DNA from: Methanobacterium_B sp963825335
GTDB taxonomy: Archaea; Methanobacteriota; Methanobacteria; Methanobacteriales; Methanobacteriaceae
Assembly (NCBI GenBank): GCA_963825335.1
Contig: CAWGSP010000001.1
Coordinates: 1,426,001 to 1,490,000 of the forward strand
Direction of reading: 5' to 3'
Length of the DNA stretch: 64,000 nucleotides
This document shows positions 29,901 to 38,050 of the stretch, piece by piece. The notes under the pieces were generated by a model that did no database searches, was not told where the DNA came from, and saw only the letters and a program-made list of their open reading frames with translations. The translations under genes were made by a program, and so were the position numbers. How positions within the stretch are numbered: position 1 is the stretch's first letter; every line of letters begins with the position of its first letter.

Positions 29901-30011
29901 TGGAACAACAGCACAACAGGAAACTACTACAACGACTGGAACAGCATCAACCCAAGACCGGTTGACGGCGGATCAAACATAGACCAGCACCCAACAACCA
30001 CACCAAACTAA
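26982..30011 (+). CDS. PKD protein, C-terminal fragment
   Basis: This 1,009-codon frame is open from about 26856 and contains the last propeller repeats, PKD 4 and 5, the second unnamed-domain copy, PKD 6 and about 400 residues of NosD-like beta-helix with NNT/GN turns. It ends in the NYYNDWNSINPRP form usual for these helices. There is no signal peptide or Shine-Dalgarno site, so it depends on the upstream fragments for secretion. No C-terminal anchor is present. Confidence 0.75.
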   Translation: MLWSYYTGSGIRGSPTIGTNGTIYVGTLGYNLDAINPNGTLQWNYTATNDIYGSPVIGADGTIYFGTMGDYVYALATNGTLIWSYNTGNRIYGLPAIGTNGTLYIGGYNDNLYAFKDLQPIASFSSSQTTGGVPVTIQFNDTSLYASSWFWNFGDGTNSTLQNPSHVYTTPGNYYVSETVTNAMGNSTITTPITLSGIPPVVNFTASTTSGSFPLTVSFTDQSQYDTSWLWNFGDGTTSTAQDPTHTYLAIGNYTVSLTAINSFGNSTLTNAGYIQANSIITNYQGMYLFMSNHNGTAYFDGGPANSYNFVAGGNNQLHITNNPVTSPSGQVNTSTSQSGEFYITTTGGRGSNDDLILLVAVKGPIPSNFSLNLVSSGYVWTPGSPNTNDYVTGALNETFTASDFLYGPQSLMPDSSGMNVIYNGENSSNPSSAEYLMFVDLYVGNLNTASINNGAAMVQYTFSNLTTQASFDTYAWATGYDVKWANLPTSSGYNTPAPVASFTTNTTSGTNPLNVQFTDTSSNTPTSWLWNFGDGGSSTLQNPTYTYNTPGKYTVTLTATNSYGNNTITMNNLIDVIGPVLDTTTGLSYNNITAAVNDINTNNGDTITVAAGNYTENVVLNKTLLLEALGVVNVNPLDATQPVFTINSNGCTIEGFTISGSDDSGIYINNATGNTITDNTILGNGTMIWGICAVNSNGTNSITNNVVNNCTEGINLYNVDGATITNNAATDNEYDGIALTNSEDNTITNNNGTTQNVSGIRLNSSNDNTVANNNLTGNIWTSISLVTSQFNQITNNTASNDQEGMYLYSSDNNTVSGNTADNNTWDGIAVADSNNNVIQDNDNVTNNNSGIRIIGASSGNQVLNNVVTSNVWADMSLDTAGYTTISGNTFTNSEEGIFIYNSNGNTLTNNTMNNDIWDGIYIGNSVNNTLTGNSMSNGGYGVRIQGSTGNSIIANNFVNNYDQAYDNGSNETWNNSTTGNYYNDWNSINPRPVDGGSNIDQHPTTTPN

Positions 30012-30613
30012 ACAATAAATATATTCAAAACGAGTATTTTAGGGGTAAAATCGCCCCTAAAATTTTTATTTTTTTTAAAATAACATTATAAACTGGATTA
30101 ATTGAGATAATATTTTTTTTAAAAAATTCAAAACCAAATACGCATCAATTTTGTATTAGAGATGTGTGTTGCTTTGATGTTAATTTCACTTATAGCAAAT
30201 TAGTTAATTGAAATTGAAAATCGAAGTTCTTACAGTTGTTAAGATATATTGACCAAAAAATTATTCCAAAGTTTATTTAGACGATGATATAACACAATCA
30301 ACAGAACAAAACGAAGACATGATGGTAGGTCATGATATTTAGGTCGTTATTACGGGTATTCGAATGCAGCAGCAATTTTCTATGTAATGGGTTTTATAGA
30401 TATACATGTGACAACTAATATTGCACATTTTTACAGCATCTTGAAATTTTTTTTGTTCCCGTTGAATTCGAATGATTTTTGAGATGGAATATGATGAATT
30501 TTTACCAGATTTTTTTTTGATTCACAATTCAATAAATATTTGTGTAATGATATTTTAATGAGTAACAATATAATTAAACTAAGTTTTGAAAACAGTATGG
30601 AGATGATTATTAT
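30012..30613. other. Intergenic stretch with terminator
   Basis: Apart from the hairpin terminator at its start, I see no gene, repeat or RNA in this AT-rich 600 bp. Confidence 0.55.
30037..30075 (+). terminator. Stem-loop terminator after the PKD gene
   Basis: A perfect 9-bp stem TTTTAGGGG (30037-30045) / CCCCTAAAA (30054-30062) with an 8-base loop is followed by a T-rich run. Confidence 0.8.
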
Positions 30614-30973
30614 ATGGCAGATGAACATCCTTTAGGCAAATTAGTCATACCAGATGAAGGTTTATTGAAAGAGGGATTACAGGAAGAAATTGAGGAGAGA
30701 ATAGCATTTACAGTTGAAAACCTGTTCTATTTAGACAACGAACTAAAAGTATTTGTGGAACTTGTTAAGGATAATGTCGAAGCTAACAAGGGTAACCCCG
30801 ACGATCTCATGACACTTTACAATTATCTTGATGAAATGTGGAGTGTGCTTATCACAAACGACCTTCGTGATGTACTCTTAGATACCCTAGCAATTGTACA
30901 GCAACGTAAACATGAGCTCGAAGAGATTCTCGAAGAACTAGACGAAACAATAGAAAATCAACAACAGGAATAA
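30614..30973 (+). CDS. Small acidic helical protein, unknown
   Basis: The 119-residue protein is Glu/Asp/Leu-rich and mainly helical, with a C-terminal coiled coil (residues 90-119, rich in ELEEILEELDETIE). No signal peptide, membrane helix, cysteine or catalytic motif is seen. I do not recognise the family. It stands alone between long spacers. GGAGATG lies upstream of the ATG. Confidence 0.7.
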   Translation: MADEHPLGKLVIPDEGLLKEGLQEEIEERIAFTVENLFYLDNELKVFVELVKDNVEANKGNPDDLMTLYNYLDEMWSVLITNDLRDVLLDTLAIVQQRKHELEEILEELDETIENQQQE

Positions 30974-31191
30974 AATATTAAATTTTTGGATATCCATTTA
31001 ATGTATGTTAAATCATGAAATGGTAAAAGATATTTTTACATGGAATATCTGTAAGAGTCTCAAATTTAAGATGAGATTATTACTAGCAATTTTTTTTTAA
31101 AGGCAATATCACATTACTTAATTATTTTAGTTATCATTTACCAGATATTTTTCAAATAAAAAAAAAATTAAATTTTGGGGGAGTGAATTAG

Positions 31192-31791
31192 ATGGAGTTT
31201 AAAGAATTATTAATGGGAAGATATGCAACCAAAAAATTCGATGGTAAAAAAATAGACGATGATATATTGGAAGAGATACTTGACATGATTCGGTTCGCAC
31301 CATCGGCACTTAATATCCAGCCATGGAAGATCAAAGTTGTCGGCGATGAAGAAACTAAAAAAAAGTTATCCACAGCTTCGATGGACCAGCCACAAATTAA
31401 CAGTTGTTCCCATTTGTTGGTCTTTTGTGCCAACACAGATCTGGATGCTCTTGCACAGAAGAACCTTAAGATGATGAAGGATAACGGTGTGCCTGAAGAA
31501 ATGGTAAAAGGATATGAAAATGTTTTGAACACCTTCATTGGTAACTACGACAGTAAAACAGGACTAGTTGAGGCACAAGAGAATGTGTTTTTAGCTGTGA
31601 TGACCGCAATTTATGCCGCCAAATCACTGGGTGTTGATTCTTGTCCTATGCAGGGATTTGATCCCGAAGCATATGCAGATATACTTGAGGTTCCATCGGG
31701 TATAGTACCGACCATGATTGTTCCACTAGGATACCCTGCAGACAAACAGATGCCCAAGATGAGATTTAGTAAGGAAGAAATATTCTTCTGA
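31192..31791 (+). CDS. Nitroreductase-family flavoprotein
   Basis: The 199-residue protein has the FMN-binding start of the family, RYATKKFDGKKID (about 9-22), followed by IRFAPSALNIQPWKIKVV. The C-terminal half contains GVDSCPMQGFDPEAY and GIVPTMIVPLGYP. These are the marks of an NAD(P)H-dependent nitroreductase or related oxidoreductase that acts as a dimer. Its natural substrate in methanogens is unknown. The start follows GGGGGAGTG. Confidence 0.9.
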   Translation: MEFKELLMGRYATKKFDGKKIDDDILEEILDMIRFAPSALNIQPWKIKVVGDEETKKKLSTASMDQPQINSCSHLLVFCANTDLDALAQKNLKMMKDNGVPEEMVKGYENVLNTFIGNYDSKTGLVEAQENVFLAVMTAIYAAKSLGVDSCPMQGFDPEAYADILEVPSGIVPTMIVPLGYPADKQMPKMRFSKEEIFF

Positions 31792-32048
31792 AAAAATCCA
31801 ATTTTTTTTGGGGTCATGATGAATTTTGATGATTTTTTATTAATTTATACCGATATTATATTATGATTATATTGCATTAAAATCTAAAAAAAATGAGTAT
31901 ATATGCAATGAAGTTTATACTCTAACTTATCTCTATTTAAACCAGTTTTTAAGTGGGATTTTTAGCTTTATTCCTGAGTCAAATTAAGTAAATCATGCTA
32001 AATATTGATATAGGAGTTTTAATCAATTGTAAAATGTCCTCCGTATAC

Positions 32049-32056
32049 TTTATAAG
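32049..32056 (+). promoter_or_regulatory. TATA box of a probably leaderless mRNA
   Basis: TTTATAAG is centred about 26 bp before the ATG at 32079, and there is no Shine-Dalgarno site between them. Transcription would start at or next to the start codon. Confidence 0.5.
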
Positions 32057-32078
32057 CCATGAAAACAAACATTAAAAG

Positions 32079-32903
32079 ATGGAAAGAAAGCGTTTAACAA
32101 TTTTCGTGCCGACTTCAATATTAAGCGAAACGAAAGATTTAAGAATAAAAACATATAAAATTGGACTGATTGGAAGAGCTGCAGCCATATTCAAGGCTGA
32201 TAAAATCGTTATTTACAGCGATAATTCAGACAAAGAAGAGGTAAAGTTTATTAGTGATGTCCTCACTTATATGAATACGCCTCAATACCTTAGAAAAAGG
32301 GTATTTCCTATAACAAGGGAGCTCCGAAATGTTGGCATTCTTCCGCCACTAAGAACTCCTCACCACCCGACTGGAGAGCTCATTGAGGGTGATTACAGGC
32401 AGGGATTGACATTAAAACGGACTAAAAAAGGTACCGTAGTTGACATCGGTGCTGATAGGCCTGCGCTATGCAAAGAAAAACTCAGCGTAAACAAAGTTTT
32501 GAGCTTCAAGGTTTTGAAGCTTGGTAAAGAAATTATATTAGATCCTGATGTACCCGATTATTATTGGGGCTATAAAGTATTGGCCACCAATAAAGACTTG
32601 TACAACAGTATACTTACTTTGAAACCGGGACCAGATTTAGTTATTGGTACTTCAAGGTATGCACAGTCTATCACTTCTGTTTTAGAGGAAGTAAAAAATA
32701 AATTAAAGGGTTCCAAACACACAGCTATACTGTTTGGTGGTCCTTATGCTGGCCTAGACGAACTAATGTCTAACCAGGATGAAAAAGAAATAATAGATCT
32801 TGAAGTTAACACAGTTCCCTCGCAAGGAACTAAAACTGTGAGGACAGAAGAAGCAGTTTTAGCAACATTATCAGTGTTCAACTTGCTTTTAAACTCAGAT
32901 TAA
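32079..32903 (+). CDS. SPOUT-class RNA methyltransferase (DUF171, SPOUT1-like)
   Basis: The 274-residue protein resembles the archaeal SPOUT protein known from Methanothermobacter (structure 1K3R, from memory). The knotted methyltransferase domain is split by an OB-fold insertion at about residues 90-170. The C-terminal knot contains LFGGPYAGLDEL and VPSQGTKTVRTEEA, where SAM binds. It probably methylates an rRNA; the site is unknown. It precedes the ribosomal gene cluster. The start is likely leaderless. Confidence 0.87.
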   Translation: MERKRLTIFVPTSILSETKDLRIKTYKIGLIGRAAAIFKADKIVIYSDNSDKEEVKFISDVLTYMNTPQYLRKRVFPITRELRNVGILPPLRTPHHPTGELIEGDYRQGLTLKRTKKGTVVDIGADRPALCKEKLSVNKVLSFKVLKLGKEIILDPDVPDYYWGYKVLATNKDLYNSILTLKPGPDLVIGTSRYAQSITSVLEEVKNKLKGSKHTAILFGGPYAGLDELMSNQDEKEIIDLEVNTVPSQGTKTVRTEEAVLATLSVFNLLLNSD

Positions 32904-33013
32904 TTTTTATTATGCTGTAGTTTAAATGTTTGAAGACAGAATAACATTCCATATCTGTTTCTCGCTTCTATACGCTTATAATTAGGTTTATTGCGTTTAA
33001 ATTGCTAGAATAG

Positions 33014-33072
33014 CAGTTATCAATTTTATCTGCGAACGGGGTTTCCCATTCACAGTTATCAAAATTTATCTG
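33014..33072 (+). promoter_or_regulatory. Possible leader element of the rpl3 operon
   Basis: Two direct repeats, CAGTTATCAATTTTATCTG (33014-33032) and CAGTTATCAAAATTTATCTG (33053-33072), flank a hairpin whose arms are 33030-33040 and 33045-33055 with a GTTT loop and two C-A mismatches. The CTG and CAG ends of the hairpin overlap the repeats, so alternative folds are possible. A TATA-like CTTATAATT near 32969 would place this within the mRNA leader. Confidence 0.35.
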
Positions 33073-33164
33073 TGTTTAACTTGCTCTTAAACCAGATTTA
33101 CAAAAAATTAACCCTGATATTTGGAAAATTGGATAAAAATTAGTTTATATAAGGAGGTAAAATT

Positions 33165-34175
33165 ATGACTAGACATCACCAACCAAGAAGTGGATCAGTT
33201 GCATTTAGTCCCAGGAAACGAGCTGCAAAAGAAACACCTAAAATAAGGTCCTGGCCCGAAACCGAAGAAACTTGTCTTCTAGGTTTCCCAGGATATAAAG
33301 TGGGAATGACCCATTTGACCATGCTGGACAATGTAAAAAATTCGGCAACAAATGGAATGGAAGTAACTTCACCTGTAACAATACTGGAAACACCACCAGT
33401 TGTTGTAATGGGTATACGGGCGTATCGTAAGGACACCCGTGGACTGAAAACAATGACCGACATCATGGCAGCGGATCTCAACGAAGATCTTGCACGGAAG
33501 ATAACACTGCCAAAGAAAAATGATTCCGAAGCAAAGATAGAAGAACTCAAAGGAAAACTTGATGAAATTGAGGATGTAAGGGTGCTTATACACACCAAAC
33601 CTCGGCTCACAAGTGTGCCTAAGAAAAAACCGGAAATTATTGAATGCGGTATTGGTGGAAAATCAGTTCAAGACAAACTTGAATATGCTCAAACCGTACT
33701 TGGAAAGGAAATAAACCCGGCAGACTCTTTTTCAGATGGTGAACACGTAGACACAGTAGCCGTCACCAAGGGTAAAGGATTCCAAGGACCAGTTAAAAGG
33801 TTCGGAGTCAGAATTCAATACGGTAAAGCAGCTAGAAGTAGTAAAGGAAGGCACGTAGGTTCAATAGGACCGTGGACTCCTGCAAGGACCATGTGGACAG
33901 TTGCAATGGCTGGTCAGATGGGTTACCATAAACGAACCGAGTACAACAAGAAAATCCTCAAAATTGGTGAAGCATCCCAGGTGGATGAAGTCAATCCTAA
34001 GGGTGGATTTGTTAAATACGGTTTAGTCAAAAATGGATTCGTTGTAATAAAAGGCTCTGTACCAGGACCATCAAAAAGACTGGTAATGCTTAGAAAAGCT
34101 GTAAGGCCTATAGGAAAACATAACGATGCACCTCAAATTTCATACATTAGCACAGCTTCAAAACAGGGAGTTTAA
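33165..34175 (+). CDS. rpl3p: Ribosomal protein uL3
   Basis: The 336-residue protein has archaeal uL3 length. It starts with the basic HHQPRSGSVAFSPRKRA segment that contacts 23S rRNA, and contains the GKGFQGPVKRFG and HVGSIGPWTPARTMWT signatures of the long central loop reaching the peptidyl-transferase centre. TAAGGAGGTAAA precedes the ATG. It is the first gene of the large cluster, followed by uL4 after 21 bp. Confidence 0.98.
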   Translation: MTRHHQPRSGSVAFSPRKRAAKETPKIRSWPETEETCLLGFPGYKVGMTHLTMLDNVKNSATNGMEVTSPVTILETPPVVVMGIRAYRKDTRGLKTMTDIMAADLNEDLARKITLPKKNDSEAKIEELKGKLDEIEDVRVLIHTKPRLTSVPKKKPEIIECGIGGKSVQDKLEYAQTVLGKEINPADSFSDGEHVDTVAVTKGKGFQGPVKRFGVRIQYGKAARSSKGRHVGSIGPWTPARTMWTVAMAGQMGYHKRTEYNKKILKIGEASQVDEVNPKGGFVKYGLVKNGFVVIKGSVPGPSKRLVMLRKAVRPIGKHNDAPQISYISTASKQGV

Positions 34176-34196
34176 ACTTAATAAAGAGTGATTTAA

Positions 34197-34979
34197 ATGG
34201 AGAAGATCAAGGTTTATTCATTGGAAGGCGAAGTCGTCGAAGAAATTGAACTTCCTGAAATATTCATGGAAGTATTCAGACCCGACCTAATAAAAAGAGC
34301 AGTTATATCCTCACAAACAGCAAGGATACAGCCATGGGGAACAGATCCTAGGGCAGGTAAACGAACAACAGCTAAATCTTTTGGTTCAGGCCGTGGTGCA
34401 GCAATGGTTCCACGTGTTAAAGGGTCAAGACACCCTGCAGGTTCAAAAGCAGCATTTATCCCACAGGCAATAGGCGGTAGGAAAGCACACCCACCTAAAA
34501 CCGAAAGGATCATACACGAGAAGATCAACCGAAAGGAAAGAAGACTTGCAATAAGATCCGCAGTTGCAGCAACAGCAAACAGGGAAATTGTCGAAGGTAG
34601 AGGCCACAAAATTGAAAACGTGGATCAAATACCATTCATCATAGACAACGATCTCGAGACTGTAAAGAGAACCCAAGAAACCCGTGCAATATTCGAAAAA
34701 TTGGGCTTGATGGACGATGTTCACAGGGCTAAAACAGGTCGAACAATAAGAGCTGGTAGAGGTAAGATGAGGGGTAGGAAATACAAAAATACGAAGGGAC
34801 CATTGGTCGTTGTAGGTGAAGATAAAGGTATCAGCCTCGGCGCAAGAAACCATTCGGGTGTAGATGTAGTTGTGGTAAACAACCTAAACGCAGAACTCCT
34901 GGCTCCTGGAACACATCCTGGCAGACTCACTATTTACACAAAATCAGCTGTAGAAAAGTTAGGAGAACTTTTCAAGTAA
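34197..34979 (+). CDS. rpl4p: Ribosomal protein uL4
   Basis: The 260-residue protein is archaeal uL4. The basic extended loop (about residues 50-105, with RTTAKSFGSGRGAAMVPRVKG) lines the exit tunnel, and the globular part ends in HPGRLTIYTKSAVEKL. GAGTGATTTAA precedes the start. No sign of the S10-type attenuation known in bacteria was found. uL23 follows closely. Confidence 0.97.
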   Translation: MEKIKVYSLEGEVVEEIELPEIFMEVFRPDLIKRAVISSQTARIQPWGTDPRAGKRTTAKSFGSGRGAAMVPRVKGSRHPAGSKAAFIPQAIGGRKAHPPKTERIIHEKINRKERRLAIRSAVAATANREIVEGRGHKIENVDQIPFIIDNDLETVKRTQETRAIFEKLGLMDDVHRAKTGRTIRAGRGKMRGRKYKNTKGPLVVVGEDKGISLGARNHSGVDVVVVNNLNAELLAPGTHPGRLTIYTKSAVEKLGELFK

Positions 34980-34998
34980 AATTAGAGGGGTAGTGAAA

Positions 34999-35256
34999 AT
35001 GGATCCTTACTCAGTAATTATAAAACCACATCTAACAGAAAAAAGTATGAATTCTATCGATCAAAAAAATGAATTAACCTTTGTAGTCCGAAGAACTGCT
35101 AACAAACCAATGATAAAGACATCATTCGAAGAACTTTTTGATGTTAAAGTACTCAAGGTCAACACCCAGATTATCAAGGGCCAAAAGCTTGCTTACATAA
35201 AACTGGCAGCTGAAGACAGTGCAGAGGACATAGCAGTTAAAATGGGAGTATTCTAA
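34999..35256 (+). CDS. rpl23p: Ribosomal protein uL23
   Basis: This is an 85-residue archaeal uL23 with the family start YSVIIKPHLTEKSM and FEELFDVKVLKVNT. It sits at the tunnel exit and is a docking site for SRP and SecY. I chose ATG 34999 because GAGGGG (34985-34990) is eight bases before it; the in-frame GTG at 34993 is too close to that site. Confidence 0.95.
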   Translation: MDPYSVIIKPHLTEKSMNSIDQKNELTFVVRRTANKPMIKTSFEELFDVKVLKVNTQIIKGQKLAYIKLAAEDSAEDIAVKMGVF

Positions 35257-35331
35257 GGTAATTATCCTTATCATAGTAATATCATGTTAAAACCGTTTTA
35301 CGGGAATTAACACCCCAATGGAGGAAATAGA

Positions 35332-36057
35332 ATGGGAAAACGATTAATAATCCAGAGAAGAGGAAGAGGAACTCCTACTTACAAGAGTGCATCGCACCGA
35401 TTCAGGGGAAAAATCGCCTACAGATCATACGATGATCTGGAGAAGGAAGGATGCCTGAAGGGTAAAGTCATGGACATCATACACGACCCGGGCAGAACAG
35501 CCCCAGTTGCCCTTGTAAAATTTGAAAATGGAGAAAAAAGTCTTATTTTAGCACCTGAAGGAATACAAATTGCTGATGAAGTTGCATGTGGAATTTCAGC
35601 ACCAATAAATCCTGGAAACTCATTGCCATTAGCAGAGATTCCTGAAGGTACACCACTTTACAACCTAGAAAAACATCCTGGTGACGGCGGAAGATTCGTC
35701 AGATCATCCGGAACTTACGCTTCTTTAATAACACACGATGTTGGTAAGGCCATTGTAGAATTACCATCAGGTGAATTAAAGGCATTCAACCCCCGTTGCA
35801 GAGCCACAGTAGGTGTTGTTGCAGGCGGAGGAAGAAAGGAGAAACCATTCCTCAAAGCAGGTAACAGATATCATGCTCTTAAAGCCAAGGGTAAGAAAAA
35901 TGTCAGTGTCAGAGGAGTGGCAATGAACGCAGTAGATCACCCACACGGTGGAGGTAACAGGCAGCATCCTGGTAAACCTACAACAGTATCAAGACACGCA
36001 CCAGCTGGAAGAAAGGTCGGTTCAATAGCAGCTAGCAGAACCGGTAAAAGGAGATAA
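35332..36057 (+). CDS. rpl2p: Ribosomal protein uL2
   Basis: The 241-residue protein carries the uL2 marks: RGRGTPTYKSASHRFRG at the start, and the invariant NAVDHPHGGGNRQHPGKP near the end, whose histidine lies at the peptidyl-transferase region. A basic tail (SRTGKRR) ends it. The 75-bp spacer before it may hold an additional promoter. GGAGGAAATAG precedes the ATG. Confidence 0.97.
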   Translation: MGKRLIIQRRGRGTPTYKSASHRFRGKIAYRSYDDLEKEGCLKGKVMDIIHDPGRTAPVALVKFENGEKSLILAPEGIQIADEVACGISAPINPGNSLPLAEIPEGTPLYNLEKHPGDGGRFVRSSGTYASLITHDVGKAIVELPSGELKAFNPRCRATVGVVAGGGRKEKPFLKAGNRYHALKAKGKKNVSVRGVAMNAVDHPHGGGNRQHPGKPTTVSRHAPAGRKVGSIAASRTGKRR

Positions 36058-36112
36058 AACTCCCTTTAATATTAATGAATAAAAGGATAAAAAAAGATTA
36101 GGAGGAGACTAA

Positions 36113-36526
36113 TTGGCAAGAAAAGTATTCAATTATCGCGGTCACACGTTGGAAGAACTGCAGGCTATGCCTTTGGACAATGTTATACAACTGTTACCAT
36201 CAAGGCAGAGAAGATCTCTTAAAAGAGGGTTTTTACCCAGACAGAAGAAGGTTCTGGAAAAAATAAGGAAGATCAAAAAAGAGGGACCTCGAAGGGATGG
36301 AAGGCCTCAAATAATAAAAACGCACTGCAGGGACATGATAGTACTTCCAGAAATGGTTGGAATGACCTTCGGGATCTACAGTGGAAAGGAATTTATTGAC
36401 GTTACAATCCAGCCAGAAATGATTGGATGTTACTTCGGTGAATTTTCAGTCACAAGACAGAGGGTTCAGCACGGAGATCCAGGTATGGGTGCAACAAGAT
36501 CATCCATGTTCGTACCGCTTAAATAA
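36113..36526 (+). CDS. rps19p: Ribosomal protein uS19
   Basis: The 137-residue protein matches archaeal uS19: a longer N-terminus than in bacteria, RRSLKRGFLPRQKKVLEKI in the first half and the conserved IKTHCRDMIVLPEMVGMTFGIYSGKEF core. The start is TTG, five to six bases after GGAGGAGAC. It lies in the uL2-uL22 part of the cluster. Confidence 0.96.
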   Translation: MARKVFNYRGHTLEELQAMPLDNVIQLLPSRQRRSLKRGFLPRQKKVLEKIRKIKKEGPRRDGRPQIIKTHCRDMIVLPEMVGMTFGIYSGKEFIDVTIQPEMIGCYFGEFSVTRQRVQHGDPGMGATRSSMFVPLK

Positions 36527-36538
36527 GGAGAAGTTACA

Positions 36539-37000
36539 ATGGCGAAGATCAAATACGCTTATCAAGATGAGTACACAGGAAAAACAGCAAAAGCAGCAGG
36601 GAAAGCTCTTAAGATTTCCCCAAAGCATTCTGTTGAGATATGCCGTACCATAAGGGGAATGTACCTCGACGATGCAAAGCAATTCTTACAGGAAGTAATG
36701 CATAAAGAAACTCCCGTACCATTCAAAAGACACAATAAAAAAATAGGACATAAAAGGGGTATTAAAGGATGGCCAACAGGCCGTTACCCAGTTAAAGCTG
36801 CCGAACAAATTTTAGATGTAATAGAAAACGCAGAGGCAAACGCAGAATACGCAGGCCTTGAAACCGAAGATCTTAAGATAGTTCACATATCCAGCCACCG
36901 TGGTTACATCATAAGGGGATGGACAGCTAGAGCATTCGGAAGGGCCAGTCCATTTAACACACCAACAACCCACATACAGGTAGTTCTAGGGGAGGCATAG
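36539..37000 (+). CDS. rpl22p: Ribosomal protein uL22
   Basis: The 153-residue protein contains the archaeal/eukaryotic uL22 core (LKISPKHSVEICRTIRGMYLDDAKQFL) and the C-terminal hairpin WTARAFGRASPFNTPTTHI, which reaches into the exit tunnel. AAGGAGAAG precedes the ATG. Only a few bases separate it from uS3. Confidence 0.96.
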   Translation: MAKIKYAYQDEYTGKTAKAAGKALKISPKHSVEICRTIRGMYLDDAKQFLQEVMHKETPVPFKRHNKKIGHKRGIKGWPTGRYPVKAAEQILDVIENAEANAEYAGLETEDLKIVHISSHRGYIIRGWTARAFGRASPFNTPTTHIQVVLGEA

Positions 37001-37005
37001 ATCCA

Positions 37006-38004
37006 ATGATTGAAAAGGATTTCGTAACAGAAGGACTTAAAAGAACAAGAATCGACGAATACCTTGAAGGTGAACTTGAAAGGGCAGGTTACGGTGGAAT
37101 GGAAATTCAGGTAACTCCTCTCGGTACGATGGTTGTTGTTTACGCTGAAAGGCCGGGTATGGTCATAGGAAGAGGTGGAAAAACCGTCCGAAGCATAACC
37201 CAAAATCTCAAAACCGGTTACGGTCTTGAAAATCCTCAAGTAGAGGTCAAAGAAGTTGATGTTCCTGAACTCAACCCTAAGATAATGGCACACAAAATAG
37301 CTGCCATGCTCCAGAGGGGAATGCATTTCAGGAGAGTTGCTTACACAGCACTGCGCAGAATCATGGGAGCAGGAGCTCAGGGTGTTGAGGTAACAATCTC
37401 CGGTAAAATAAGGGGTTCAAGATCTGCGGTTGCCAAATTTTCAGATGGATACATCAAAAAATGTGGAGAACCATCCATCAGATTTGTTAGACATGGATTT
37501 GCAACAGTACAACTCAAACCGGGTGTTCTTGGAATTAACGTTCGAATAATGCCGCCTGATGTTGTTTTACCAGATAAAGTTGACATTCTGCAGATAGAAA
37601 TTGAAAAACCAGCAGAAGAAAAAGTAGCAGTTGAAGCAGCACCTGTCACAACCGAACCAGTTGAAAGTGTTGTGGATGACATCATAGAAGAAGCAGCAGA
37701 AGAAGCGTCTGAAATCATTGAAGAAGTTGTGGAAACAGCTGAAAATGTTATCGAGGATATCATCGAAGATGTTGTTGAAGATGTAGAAAAAGCTGTTGAA
37801 ACTGAAGAAGCTAAAGAAGAAGCTGAAGAGGAAAAATCATCCGAAGCATTTGAAGTCCCTATTGAAGAACCATCTAAGGAAATATCAGAACCAGTAGAAG
37901 ATGTTTCTGAAGAGGAAACCAAAAATGAGGATGTGGATGAATCTGAAGTTAAAGAAACTACAGAATCAAAAGAGACCTCTAAAAAATTGGATAAATCAGA
38001 ATAA
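37006..38004 (+). CDS. rps3p: Ribosomal protein uS3 with long acidic tail
   Basis: The first 200 residues are a normal uS3: a KH domain with MVIGRGGKTVRSI and the C-terminal domain with TALRRIMGAGAQGVEVTISGK. From about residue 205 a tail of about 128 residues follows, almost only Glu, Val, Ala, Asp, Ser and Ile, strongly acidic and low in complexity. Archaeal uS3 proteins often have short acidic tails, but this is unusually long. Its role is unknown; it could keep the basic core soluble or bind a partner. Confidence 0.96.
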   Translation: MIEKDFVTEGLKRTRIDEYLEGELERAGYGGMEIQVTPLGTMVVVYAERPGMVIGRGGKTVRSITQNLKTGYGLENPQVEVKEVDVPELNPKIMAHKIAAMLQRGMHFRRVAYTALRRIMGAGAQGVEVTISGKIRGSRSAVAKFSDGYIKKCGEPSIRFVRHGFATVQLKPGVLGINVRIMPPDVVLPDKVDILQIEIEKPAEEKVAVEAAPVTTEPVESVVDDIIEEAAEEASEIIEEVVETAENVIEDIIEDVVEDVEKAVETEEAKEEAEEEKSSEAFEVPIEEPSKEISEPVEDVSEEETKNEDVDESEVKETTESKETSKKLDKSE

Positions 38005-38050
38005 AATATAATCTGTGAAATTATCACAAGTTATAAAAGGATGTAGAGAA

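Larger units (their letters stand above)
24172..30011 (+). pseudogene. Giant PKD/beta-propeller/beta-helix surface protein, frameshifted
   Basis: One ancestral gene of about 1,945 codons is split over three frames. Domains in order: signal peptide; PKD; an unnamed 250-residue domain (about 24514-25280); two PKD; two chitobiase-C-like Ig domains (25785-26285); PQQ-like beta-propeller repeats (26310-27330); two PKD; a second copy of the unnamed domain (27808-28470); PKD; and NosD-type beta-helix repeats to the end. Breaks are near 25872 (GGG where GG restores the frame), at the in-frame TAA at 26207, and near 26850. All are single-base-scale events, so either recent decay or sequencing errors in one intact gene is possible. 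Confidence 0.85.

Noticed and set aside
30330..30480. Possible membrane-protein remnant in the spacer after the PKD gene
   Set aside because: A short hydrophobic frame is open but has no start signal and no recognisable family.
37377..38027. 216-codon minus-strand frame opposite uS3
   Set aside because: Ser/Thr-rich shadow of the acidic uS3 tail.
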